DNA from: Gymnothorax reevesii | Lineage: Eukaryota; Chordata; Actinopteri; Anguilliformes; Muraenidae | Assembly (NCBI GenBank): GCA_029721435.1 | Contig: CM056573.1 | Coordinates: 97,173,947 to 97,237,946, forward strand | Direction: 5' to 3' | DNA length: 64,000 nt | Program-made: the position numbers and the translations under genes | The notes under the pieces: model-generated | Seen by the model: only the letters and a program-made list of their open reading frames with translations | Told to the model about the DNA's origin: nothing | The model's database searches: none | Shown here: in pieces, positions 55,401-64,000 of the stretch | Numbering within the stretch: position 1 is the first letter of the stretch | How the letters are laid out: the number at the start of each line of letters is the position of its first letter

Positions 55401-55998
55401 CACCATAGACTAAACAACATCGATCCCCACAGATAAATGGACCACAGACATCAGCAACATCCCTACAGATATCAACTGGCAAACCATATGCAATAACACC
55501 TTCTCTATGTCTGTTCACTCCAAACTCCAACTGATCCAGTATAAAGTCCTCCACAGAGCACACATCACCACTCACAAACTCTTCAGAATGGGCTTCAGCA
55601 AAACGAACATCTGCCCCCACTGTCCAACCACTACTGACAACTACTTTCATGCACTTTGGACCTGCTCACACATCCAGAACTTTTGGTCGGAGGTCATGAG
55701 CAGGCTATCAAAGATCCTCAGCCTCAGCATCCCTCACTGCCCTATTATTGCACTGCTTGGTGATATCTCCACTTTAACCATTCCAAACTTCCTTAGACAA
55801 TTCACACTCATATCATTAACTATTGCAAAAAAAGTCATACTATTAAACTGGAAAGATCGAACTAAAATATCCATAACTCACTGGTTTAACTTATTGACTG
55901 ACCATTCTAATCTGGAAAAATTAACAGCCTCCGTAACAAAAAATATCCCATCCTTTGAGAAAACCTGGACCCCCTTTTTGCACTACCTTCAAAAATGA
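52440..55998 (+). pseudogene. L1 ORF2 remnant: reverse transcriptase and C-terminus
   Basis: RT motifs appear in order in several frames: NNKSPGPDGYPAEFYK (about 52722), YRPISLINSDSKIISK (about 52891), TGFIKGRHS (about 52999), LDAEKAFDRVDW (about 53113), LLRGTQQGCPLSPLLF (about 53276) and YADDILLY (53414). A cysteine-rich C-terminal segment, CPHC with H and C spaced as in L1 ORF2 (about 55611-55660), ends at a stop at 55996. At least one frameshift near 52880 and stops near 53105 and 53195 disable it. The frame 54619-55290 is a chimera of LTR and L1 sequence. Confidence 0.85.
53976..54883 (+). mobile_element. Solo LTR (908 bp) inserted in the L1
   Basis: Starts TGTTGTGAATCGC and ends CCGTTCCTTTCA, flanked by identical 5-bp AGTAC copies (53971-53975 and 54884-54888). 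It contains a TATA-like TTTAAAAGG (about 54384) and AATAAA at 54829-54834. No internal region is present, so it arose by recombination between the LTRs of a full element. The TGTTGTGA start is shared with the LTR at 57077, which suggests a related retrotransposon family. Confidence 0.9.
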
Positions 55999-56633
55999 TT
56001 CCTCTATGTCCCTGCTCCTGTTAAATATATGTACCCCAAACCAGAATTCATAATCCAAAATGTGTATCGATATGTTAAAAGTTATCTTTGTTGTATTACT
56101 TTATTAGTGTCCATTAATATATTTACTTTTACCCATGCAATGTCTCTTCTATGTACTGGTTGAATTTTATTTTATTTTCAAATGTTTCTTTTGATTGGTC
56201 AATCTCAATCAGTATTGTATCTTACTACACCTGATGATAAACCCCATGTTTTTACAATATGCAGCTTCAAAATTTTAAACTTTAACTGTTTGCGTTATCC
56301 TGCTTGTTAAGTCTCGTCCTGACTGTCCAACTTTGTTCTGTTTGTCCAATCATGTTCCGTTTGTCCATATTTGTCCTGTCTGCCTGGTCTGGTCTTGTGT
56401 TTTGTTAAGTTTTATCCATTTAGTCTTTTCATGTAACGTCCTGTATTTGTTTTTGTTCAGTTACCCTTTTTTTATCATTATTATTCTGTTTATTCTTGCT
56501 ATTCTCTATGATTTTCTTTTCCTTTTTTTTTTGTTTTTCACATGGTAATAGGTATGTTATACATCATGTTTCATCAATGTATAAACCTAGAAGCACAAAT
56601 AAAAGGTATTGAAAAAAAAGAACAGGTCAAGTC

Positions 56634-57076
56634 AATTCTGGTTAGTAGAGGAGCAGCTGCTTTTCGAAATCGAAGTGAAAAGTACCCTGCCTCAAGGAGG
56701 GATAGCACCATGGGGGGCATCACTAGGAGTTTCACAAATTCCTTAATCAAATGCTCTCTACCTAATGGCCAGTCTGTGACTAGGCAGTGGCTACTTTACT
56801 CCCCTTCATCTGGTTGCATCTTTTGTTTTGCTTGCAAACTGTTTTCAAGTAAGCACAATGCGCTTGTCCACGGGTTTTCTGATTGGAAACATTCTGAGCG
56901 TATTGGTGAGCATGAGAGGAGTGAGGAGCATAGGGCTTGCATGTTAGCATTACACAGTCGCTCCAAAAACACAGGAAGAGTTGATTCTGATGTCAAACAA
57001 ATTGATGCAGAGAGGCAATACTGGCGGGAAGTTTTGAAAAGAGTTGTTGCTGTAATTCAGTTTTTGGGGGAGAGGG
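56634..57076 (+). pseudogene. hAT transposase, zinc-finger and central part
   Basis: Continues in phase after the L1: SILVSRGAAAFRNR, then SLPNGQSVTRQWLLYS, CIFCFACKLFSSK and GFSDWKHSERIGEHE. The C-x2-C followed by W...H...H is the TTF-type zinc finger of DUF4371 hAT transposases. It then reads YWREVLKRVVAVIQFLGER and is cut at 57076 by a solo LTR. The first 30 codons of the overlapping open frame (from 56542) belong to the L1 tail. Confidence 0.85.
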
Positions 57077-58325
57077 TGTTGTGTTGCGATCAGGAACCAG
57101 ATGCGAGAACCAGGAAATGCAGTAGAGCTTGTTTTATTGGTAAAGGGGGGTGACCCCCGCAGGGCAAAAAACAACAGTACAAAGTCCACAATCCAAAAGT
57201 CGAAATCCAGTTGGGCAAAAATAGTATCAAAAACCAGGGCAGCAATCACAGTAATCGTAGTCGGACAGAAATGGGTCTGGTACACAGGAATAGTACTATC
57301 AGAGAGACAAGCCAGAATCCACAGGACGTAATCCGAATCGTTACCAGGGCAGCAAACAGATCTCGTAGTCGGGCAGAAAAATGGTCAAAACACACAGATG
57401 CAACAGTAATCCAAAATCACAAAGGCAAAAATCAAAAGTCGGGCAATCCAGTCAGAAAGATAAACACTGATAAATCAAGGCGAGAAACATGGCATGAGAA
57501 AACTAGGGAGAACGATCTGACAAGAAAGTGAACCAAACAGACATCTTATATACACATCCGGGGTAAACACATGACCAGGGAGAACAGGTGCAATCAATGG
57601 TAACAATGATCAGGGAGAGACACATGAGGAATAAACTAATTACATGAATTTGGCTGAAGCCAAAACGCAGACAGGGATCACAAGACAAAGCTAAGTACAA
57701 AACAGCTCCGGTTAAGGAGTACTAAAGTGCCAAGATAAAAGAAAAGGAAAGCACACAGTATAAGTGGAAATCCACAGAAACTTGCAGCAGAGATAATTAG
57801 GGATAGGCAAGGAGGCGGAGATTAGAATTGAGCGACTGCAGAGAGATCGTTAGTCAATTAGTATGTGCAGCTACACAATCCCGAGTGCAAGTTAGAAAGT
57901 TAGTAAAAATATACAATGTTAACACTGGTTAGTAATCTAGCGAAAACAACAAACTGTTAGTATTGGTTAGTAGATAGTAAAAGAGAGGGGAAGGAAGCAC
58001 ACGAGATAATGAAGGAAGATTGAAAACCCCGAAACCAATAAATCACCCGAATGAGTGGCACGCAAGACGAGGGACCGTGGGCAAAGACCTACACAAGACA
58101 AGACAGGGTAAACGAAATGCAATGCATGGAAGTGAAAACATGGCATGAAAACTAAATTATCTGAACATGAAAAATAATAAAACAAGAAATCTAAATTACC
58201 AAAACACAAAACACAATCCTAAGAATAGTCAGACATATGCAGTGGTCACTAAGCACAGAATCAAACAACATGGCATAGCCAGGCACAGAACCTAAACTTG
58301 ACAAGCAGAATGCAGAATCACAACA
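57077..58325 (-). mobile_element. Solo LTR (1249 bp) inserted in the hAT transposase
   Basis: On plus it begins TGTTGTGTTGCGATC and ends AATCACAACA. Identical 5-bp GAGGG copies flank it (57072-57076, 58326-58330). Read on the minus strand it starts TGTTGTGATTCTGC, has a TATA-like GTATATAAG (about 57545-57552) and AATAAA (complement of 57133-57138), so it is oriented minus. No internal region. A related truncated copy lies at 10136-11095. Confidence 0.92.
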
Positions 58326-58330
58326 GAGGG

Positions 58331-60007
58331 GCCTTGCTTTCAGGGGAGATGATGAGTGGTTGGGATCACCTCACAATGGAAATTTCTTGGGTATTGTCAA
58401 ACTGTTGGCCAAATTTGACCCTTTTCTAGCAGACCATCTCCAAAGGTTTGGAAGCAAGGGCAAAGGCTCTGTGTACTACCTCTCATCCACAATCTGTGAG
58501 GAATTTATCCACTTAATGGGAGAAATAACAAAGGAAGCAATTATCAGCAAGATTAAAGAGGCCAAATCATTGGCTCCACTCCAGACCTTGCTCATGTGGA
58601 CCAACTCACTTTTGTTTTCAGGTTTGTAAATAATGGTGGAGAAGTAGTTGAGCGTTTTCTGGCTTTTGAGCCTATTAAAAATAATATTGGGAACAGTTTG
58701 ACTGAGTGTGTTGTTGCAATGGTGGAGAACCTAGGCCTAGACTTAACTAATTGTCGAGGCCAGTCTTATGACAATGCAAGTAATATGTCAGGAAAGTACA
58801 ATGGAGTCCAAGCTCATCTGAAACGAATAAACCCATTGATTTGTTATGTCCCCTGTGCAGCACTTTCATTGAATTTAATCGGTGTCAATGCTGTTGACAG
58901 TAGCCCAGAAGCTGGCCGTTTCTTTGATTTTCTGCAATCAATGTACACATTTTGTGCCTCGTCAACACACAGATGGGGAGAGGTGTTCCGTGATACAGAT
59001 GTGAAAATCACACTGAAATCTTCGTCAGGTACTCGCTGGAGTTCAAGAGCTGAATCAACAAAGGCTCTTTGGAAATATTATGCACAATTGAGAGAGGCAT
59101 TGAACAATATTTCCAAAGCTTCACAGGAGAAACGTGAAACTAGAAGCTAGGCCTCTGCACTCTGTGGCAAGCTGGACACCCTAGAAATAGCTTTCATGGC
59201 ACACTTTTGGGATACAATACTGCAGCGGTTCCAAGCCACGAGCCTGCAGTTGCAGAAACATGACATTGACATACGCACAGCTACACAGCTTCTCCCTTCA
59301 CTTCGTGACTTTGTGGCAGCACAGAGAGACAATTTTGCCTTTTTTGAAGGGTCAGCTTTAAATGTTACCGATTCAGTCTCCCAAGACTACAGACATGACC
59401 TCATGCGCACAAAGAAGCGCAAATGTATGGCTGATGAAAGTGCAGAGCCAGGTGTTGAATTTAGGTGAAAAGAAAAGTTTCGCATTGAAATGTTCATTGT
59501 TCTAATTGACAAACTTGTGTCCTGTCTTAACCATCGTTTAACTGCATACACACGCTTGACCAATCTTTTTCATGTTCTTTTCATGTCTGATAATATGCCC
59601 AACAGTGAGCTCACTTGAAGGACCGAATCTCTTGCTGCAGCAATCCCACTGATCTGACCATGAGCTTGGCAGATGAACTTGTTCAGTACAAATCATTCAT
59701 TTCAGAAGAACAAAAATGCCCAAATACAATGCTAAAGACCATGATAAATTTGGATTTACAGTCCACTTTCCCAAATGGTTACATAGCACTCAGACTGTTT
59801 TTGACCCTGCCAATAACAAACTGTGAAGGAGAATGGTCATTCTCCAGACTGGCTCGAATTAAAATTGAGCTCAGGATAAAAATGTGCCAAAATCGGTTGA
59901 ATTCACTCTCCCTTCTAGCAATAGAATCAGAGTTTGTTCGACCGCTCAACTTTGATGAGTTAGTGGACGACTTGGCAAGAGGGAAGAGCAGAAAGAAACC
60001 TTTGTAG
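58331..60007 (+). pseudogene. hAT transposase, catalytic and dimerisation part
   Basis: Resumes in phase after the LTR: LAFRGDDEWLGSPHNGNFLG, LLAKFDPFLADHL and YLSSTICEEFIHLMG (the DUF4371 region). A frameshift near 58600 leads to NNGGEVVERFLAFEPI, NCRGQSYDNASNMSGKYNG, CAALSLNLI and TRWSSRAESTKAL (RNase H-like core). A stop occurs at 59148 and more stops and shifts to about 59640. The C-terminus holds the hAT dimerisation signature: FPNGYIALRLFLTLPITNCE, GEWSFSRLARIK, SLLAIES. The broken frames show it cannot make a whole transposase. Confidence 0.88.
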
Positions 60008-60117
60008 AATCCTTAGGTACGGTAGGTTGGCGCAGGGGTGGGGGGTTCGGGGTGTTGGGGGGGGACCCTTTGCAAACTCCTGGCCCCGGGGCCTAGACCC
60101 CCCATAATCCGGCCCTG

Positions 60118-60495
60118 GAAGTAGGTGTACATTTAGCAGTGTGTCTCGACCACCTGTAGATGCAAAATTATGGACAAGAGACACCGTCGTGAAAATTGAA
60201 TGTCGGATCAGGCGGACCCTTAAAGAGACTGTCAAAGCACGGACGGGTGTCATTTGTGACAGGAAGGCTGATGCAAAGTCTAACGAAAAGAAGTCTGCTG
60301 CATGGACCAGCATCCAGAAGCGTAAATCGAACTGGGAATTGGAAGACACGTGCTTTATGACAATTAGTCCTGGCTAGCTGTCGATCATTGTCCCCCGCCG
60401 CGCAATTAGCGCAAAGCGAGGGATGTAGCATTGGGCTCCGTCCGTCCGTCTGTACGGACACATAAAATTGAGGCGGCGGGGGATATTGCCGTGTT
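60118..60495. other. Flank of the hAT complex, unassigned
   Basis: Open frames on both strands (78 codons plus, 129 and 122 minus) with no recognised domain. From about 60340 the text matches the dispersed repeat also found at 13441-13960. Confidence 0.35.
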
Positions 60496-61140
60496 AATGG
60501 CAAACACTTGTTTTCCTTCATTAAGGCGTTTTCCAATTATTTTCATTTACAATTAAACACATGGTTTATCTCCATATGCGATCTAACAGCGATGCAATCA
60601 TGGGCTTAATTCAGTACAGAGAAATATACTTATTAAAAGGCTAATGCTTCGGCTCGATTGAACTGGTCCACATTGTAATGAAATATCGCCTTTCACTCTT
60701 GGTATTGCACGGGTTGATAAAAAATGTGGCACTCTGCTGTTAAATAGGCTATTAAAAGTGTGCAGCGGCTCAAGCTACTGGTGTGACAGTCGACAGGTAT
60801 ACAATTTTTATCAATGTCAATCTAAATGCTGCAATCATGCGTCCAGATGAGTGATTGTCGTCTTACTTAACAGGTGCTTCTTGTTCTCTCCGATTAAGCG
60901 TGGAGTGCTCTCGGAATGAACCTATTGTTAATTATGAAAATGACTGAGAACAGGTCAGGACTAATAATCGTTTAAAACGGATGTTTTGTTCAAGCCAATT
61001 CTCAGTTCTGGCTATGCCATGGTATTCTGAATTTATCCCACGATTTCATCGCTGATAGATTGCATATGGTGAGAAACAGTGTCCTCAGTGTTCAATTATG
61101 ATAATTGGAAAACGTGTCAAGGAAAGGAAAAAGATTGAGA
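60496..61140. repeat. Palindromic dispersed repeat, second copy of the 13441 family
   Basis: TTTTCCTTCATTAAGGCGTT and ATATGCGATCTAACAGCGAT at the left reappear inverted at the right (ATCGCTGATAGATTGCATAT near 61050; AACGTGTCAAGGAAAGGAAA near 61112). The inner part (CAGGTGCTTCTTGTTCTCTC, AACAGGTCAGGACTAATAAT) matches 13680-13770 in reverse. This is an inverted-repeat, probably DNA-type, non-coding element. Confidence 0.7.
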
Positions 61141-61469
61141 ACTAGCTAACTAACTAACCCCCCCAATTCCCCATTTGATTTGCCCCACTGGCAACATCAT
61201 AAAGTGCAATAACAGCATTCTTTCTGGACCGCACAAGAAAACGTCAAAGTGTACAAAACACTCTGGCGGCGAATGAAAAATAAAGCCAAGTCTGCCGATC
61301 GAGTCCGGAAAATTGATGCACTGAAAACAGGTGGTGGCACCTTCCCATTATTAAAACATGACCAAAAGCGTAGCTTATTCTTTAGTCCTATATGACAAAA
61401 TTTAAGCACATTTTAGGAACTGTTTAGCCGTTTCATTCGTGTATAGGAGATAAGCACCTTTCGTAGTAA
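61141..61469. other. Intergenic sequence, unassigned
   Basis: A short open frame on minus (61197-61409) without recognised similarity. Confidence 0.3.
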
Positions 61470-61634
61470 TGAGCCTGTGGTTTCAGTAGCTTTAGTCGCG
61501 ATCAACGCCGGCTTTTATACACAGTAAATGCCTGCTTCTAAAGTCTACCCACCAGCTTCACTGCCACTAAAAGCCGGGAGGTAGGCTTCAAAAGCCGGCG
61601 TTTACCGCGATTATGAAAGCTACTGAAACCACGT
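61470..61634. mobile_element. ~165-bp palindromic MITE
   Basis: GTGGTTTCAGTAGCTTTAGT with CGCGATCAACGCCGGCTTTTA is mirrored by AAAAGCCGGCGTTTACCGCG with ATTATGAAAGCTACTGAAACCAC. The inverted arms are about 40 bp with few differences. Target duplication not evident. Confidence 0.75.
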
Positions 61635-63299
61635 AAACATAAAGTTCCACCCATAACAATGAGGATGCAGTATTTTAGCAAGATGTACTATTATCCTGCT
61701 TATGGTAACAAGCAACACTGTAACAAAACTGAATGAAAATTTGCGTTTAGGCTACTTTAGGCAGTGCAGTTGACTTACTTGTCAAGGAGAAATCTAGCAA
61801 CTTCAGCGTCCCTTTGAAAATCTTTCTCCTTCATTAGCTCTTTCCACCTAGAGAAGGCTAGCCGGATGTTCACCTTTGTTTTTTGAGCGCTGCCTATTCA
61901 ATTATCTTTTTTGTTTTTTTGTGGATGAGGATTCGGTCTCCTGTGCTGCTGCTGCATATGTATGGTCCTGCATTATGCTGCAGTAGTACTGATTTTCAAA
62001 GTCGCCGCGATAGCCTCTCTTCCTGATTTCCTCCGGTGTCTCAATCACTCTGCACTGGCTGGCAGGGCAAACGCGGATTTATTCTGCGTTTGGTGCTATT
62101 TGTCCCTTGCCGGCGGCAACAGTGTCAAGATGGCTGACTGTCATGGCGCTCCCCTACCAGCTTACCCGTCCAATGTAGAAACAAGTCTAAAATTCTTCGT
62201 TTACGAGAATATATCAGATTATAAGCAGAGGTCATAATACACCAATGATGACATATGTATGAATGCAGACTTAGATTTTGGCAAATAAAAAAAATGTGAA
62301 TATTACACATTGTCCCTTTAAATAGTAACTTATTTTTGGCTCTAATTCTTGGCAGTTTATTAGCCAGCTTTCTAGCGAGCAAGATATTCAGTAGACTGAA
62401 TTTATAAACCTTTTCTGGTCACGCTATCTACTAATTACGAATATTCTTGACTCACTCATGAGTCCATTTGCGAGTGATGGAGATAGCTCAAAGCTGTCAG
62501 ATGATGGGAATTCCTGTTTAGGCACCAACAGAAATTAGTATGGCAATTGCAGTAATATTTACGGTCCTGCAGTATATTAGGTTTTAACTTTAATAGCCTT
62601 GCTTAACCGGAGGCAATGTAGGAGATAAGTTGATAGGAACTGATAGACTAGGTGAATTCAGTTTGTGAGAGTAGAGCAAACCCCCAGCATAGAGCATTCC
62701 CAGTCAAAATGAATGTTAGCCAATGGTTGCTACGACACAGATGCTAGTTACGAATCAAGGTTCGAGACTTAATTCCAAAGGTAGCCTAGTTAAACTGTTG
62801 TGGTGACTGCATGCTATATTTCTTTGTGAATGTAACGACCATCCTCCTGGGCTGGAGGCGTTACCTTTCCGTACTCATTGAGTAGTTTAATAGTTGCCTA
62901 GCTACCAATTCAATCATCTGTATTTAGAGTCTTCGCGGTAGCCAGGGGATTTTGTAATTCATTGACAATGGGGCTGGTGGATCTGGTAGCTGGCCAATCA
63001 GAACAGAGCTTATTGAATGGAGGGGGACGCCCACTCAGAAAAACCTTATATTCAGAGGGTAAGGAATGACAGGCATCAAATTCCCCAGAAATCGTGGATT
63101 CTACATTTTGTTTTGCTAAAAATTACATAAACCTCTCTCTTGAACATCCAAGAATATTATATCTTGTCAATACGGGAATTATAAAATCAGGAATACATTT
63201 TTGATTCTTTAGCCTGTCTGTGATTTATATTAAGCAGTAACATATCAAGAACATGCAATCATAACAGCCCTTTTGTATATTTATTTTTTTTCATAATTT
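61635..63299. other. Intergenic sequence, unassigned
   Basis: No gene seen. There is one small hairpin (GTAACG...CGTTAC at 62832-62872). The open frames at 61962-62237 and 62125-62382 overlap on opposite strands and carry nothing recognisable. Confidence 0.35.
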
Positions 63300-63370
63300 A
63301 ATTTTATTTAACCAGGGAAGTCCCATTGAGATTGAAATCTTTTTCAAGGGAGCCCTGGGGGTAGAGGTGG
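63300..63370. repeat. Fish repeat AACCAGGGAAGTCCCATTGA type
   Basis: AACCAGGGAAGTCCCATTGA followed by GATTGAAATC and TTTTCAAGGGAGCCCTGG. The ends CCAGGG and CCCTGG and inner GGGA/TCCC are inverted. A recurrent fish sequence that I know by sight but cannot name. Confidence 0.6.
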
Positions 63371-63410
63371 AGAGGGAAAGGACAAATTGCACAGCCAATT
63401 ATATCAGGGG

Positions 63411-64000
63411 ATGATTTAGTGAAAAAAGCTATCCAAACCTACCTGGCCCTATGTGAAAAAGTAATTGCCACCCCCCCTTGTTAAAATCATGAAGTAACTG
63501 TAATTAACTACACTTTTTGAGTTCAAATTCACTAGCCACACCAAGGCCTGATTACTGCCTGACCTGCTGAATCAAGAAATCACGTAAGTAGAATCTGTCT
63601 GACAAAGTGAAGTAGATTTCAAAAAGCAACACATCATGCAGCGATCTAAAGAAATTCAAGAACAGATGAGAAACAAAGTCATGGACATCGATCAGTCTGG
63701 GAAGGGTTACAAAGTCATTTCTAAGGCGAGCTCCAAGGTGAAAACCACTGCTGACAAAAAAGAACACAATGGCTGGTCTCACATCTGCCAGAAATATCTT
63801 GATGATCCCCAAGTGGCACGCACCTCATGGCTGGCGAAAAATTTGATAAAATGAAAAAATTATCCCCATCGATCACAAAATGGCTCTCTAGCGCCACCAA
63901 CACACATTTTATCGGCATTTAGAGGGCCACCACGATCGGTAGGAAAGTCTTAGAGAGATGGAACCAACACTGACGAGACAAAAGTTGAACTTTTTGGAAG
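63411..64000 (+). mobile_element. Tc1-like copy, runs off the right edge
   Basis: Related in reverse orientation to the element at 23285-24907 (shared AGCTATCCAAACCTACCTGG, CCCTATGTGAAAAAGTAATT). The 5' terminus is missing: the copy starts at TTTAGTGAAAAAAGC after the preceding repeat. The rest lies beyond 64000. Confidence 0.8.
63636..64000 (+). pseudogene. Tc1-like transposase, partial and rearranged
   Basis: Begins MQRSKEIQEQMRNKVMDID with QSGKGYKVISK (helix-turn-helix start). It then jumps to SSKVKTTADKKEHNGWSHIC, so an internal part is deleted relative to Tc1. After a stop at 63852 about 100 bp of foreign sequence follow (63855-63955). The final bases read TNTDETKVELFG, the first-Asp motif of the DDE domain. 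The copy continues beyond the window. Confidence 0.75.

Larger units (their letters stand above)
52298..56619 (+). mobile_element. 5'-truncated L1 LINE inserted in the hAT
   Basis: Flanked by identical 14-bp GAACAGGTCAAGTC copies (52284-52297, 56620-56633) and ending in GGTATTGAAAAAAAA, the A-rich tail of target-primed insertion. The content begins inside ORF2, upstream of the RT domain, so ORF1 and the endonuclease are missing. A solo LTR interrupts it at 53976-54883. The 3' untranslated part is about 620 bp (55999-56619). Confidence 0.92.
49119..60117 (+). mobile_element. hAT transposon carrying nested L1 and LTR insertions
   Basis: The left end CAGGGCCATAATATGG and the right end CCATAATCCGGCCCTG are inverted and of hAT type (CAGGG). 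The transposase has DUF4371-like and hAT dimerisation regions and is spread over 51710-52297, 56634-57076 and 58331-60007. Removing the L1 and the two LTRs leaves about 5.4 kb, a plausible hAT length. The 8-bp duplication is not clean: AGTAGACC on the left, GAAGTAGG on the right. The satellite on the left is not resumed on the right. The assignment of 49119 as the left end is therefore less certain than the transposase itself. Confidence 0.6.

Noticed and set aside
49111..60125. Exact 8-bp hAT target duplication around the nested complex
   Set aside because: AGTAGACC and GAAGTAGG share only an offset AGTAG; not good enough to claim a duplication.

Overview
This window is eukaryotic and almost certainly from a ray-finned fish. 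The evidence is a split vertebrate gene (RAB15) with GT/AG introns, a V-SINE with the conserved vertebrate core, several Tc1-like transposons, an R4/Dong (Rex6-type) LINE, fish-type L1, Ty3/Gypsy and hAT elements, and several short repeats familiar from teleost genomes. I cannot assign the species. There are no bacterial-style operons and no CRISPR array.

Host gene. RAB15 lies on the minus strand. Exon 1 (29292-29415) carries the start codon and P-loop, exon 2 is at 2545-2605 and exon 3 at 2040-2100. The remaining exons must lie beyond the left edge. Intron 1 is about 26.7 kb and is packed with transposable elements, while intron 2 is only 444 bp. These three exons are the only host coding sequence I can support.

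Left half, 1-29291 (RAB15 introns): a foldback-type repeat (50-1467); an inverted repeat and a tandem dimer (3904-4903); a decayed R4/Dong LINE flanked by TAA repeats (5578-9388); a Tc1 end and an LTR fragment (9771-11095); a 200-bp hAT MITE with an 8-bp duplication (12114-12313); TTAA-targeted elements (12733-13416, 20028-21982, 26644-27436); a large composite repeat block (15430-19840); a decayed Tc1 element (23285-24907); and a small palindromic MITE (25494-25724).

Right half, 29416-64000 (upstream of RAB15): two Ty3/Gypsy remnants, one apparently interrupting the other (31633-36456); an LTR-like segment with a heat-shock-element motif (36457-36983); a broken Tc1 element (36984-38990); THAP and HTH_psq remnants (41285-42720); a Tc1 element with an apparently complete transposase (43621-45230); a V-SINE (46887-47213); a 169-bp satellite (48231-49118); and a nested complex (49119-60117). 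In that complex a hAT transposon is split by an L1 with a 14-bp target duplication. The L1 is itself split by a solo LTR, and the hAT is split again by a second solo LTR. The window ends in another Tc1 copy that runs off the edge.

Taken together, this is one neuronal Rab gene embedded in layered transposon insertions whose order can be read from the target-site duplications. The elements that look most intact are the 43.6-kb Tc1 and the two solo LTRs.
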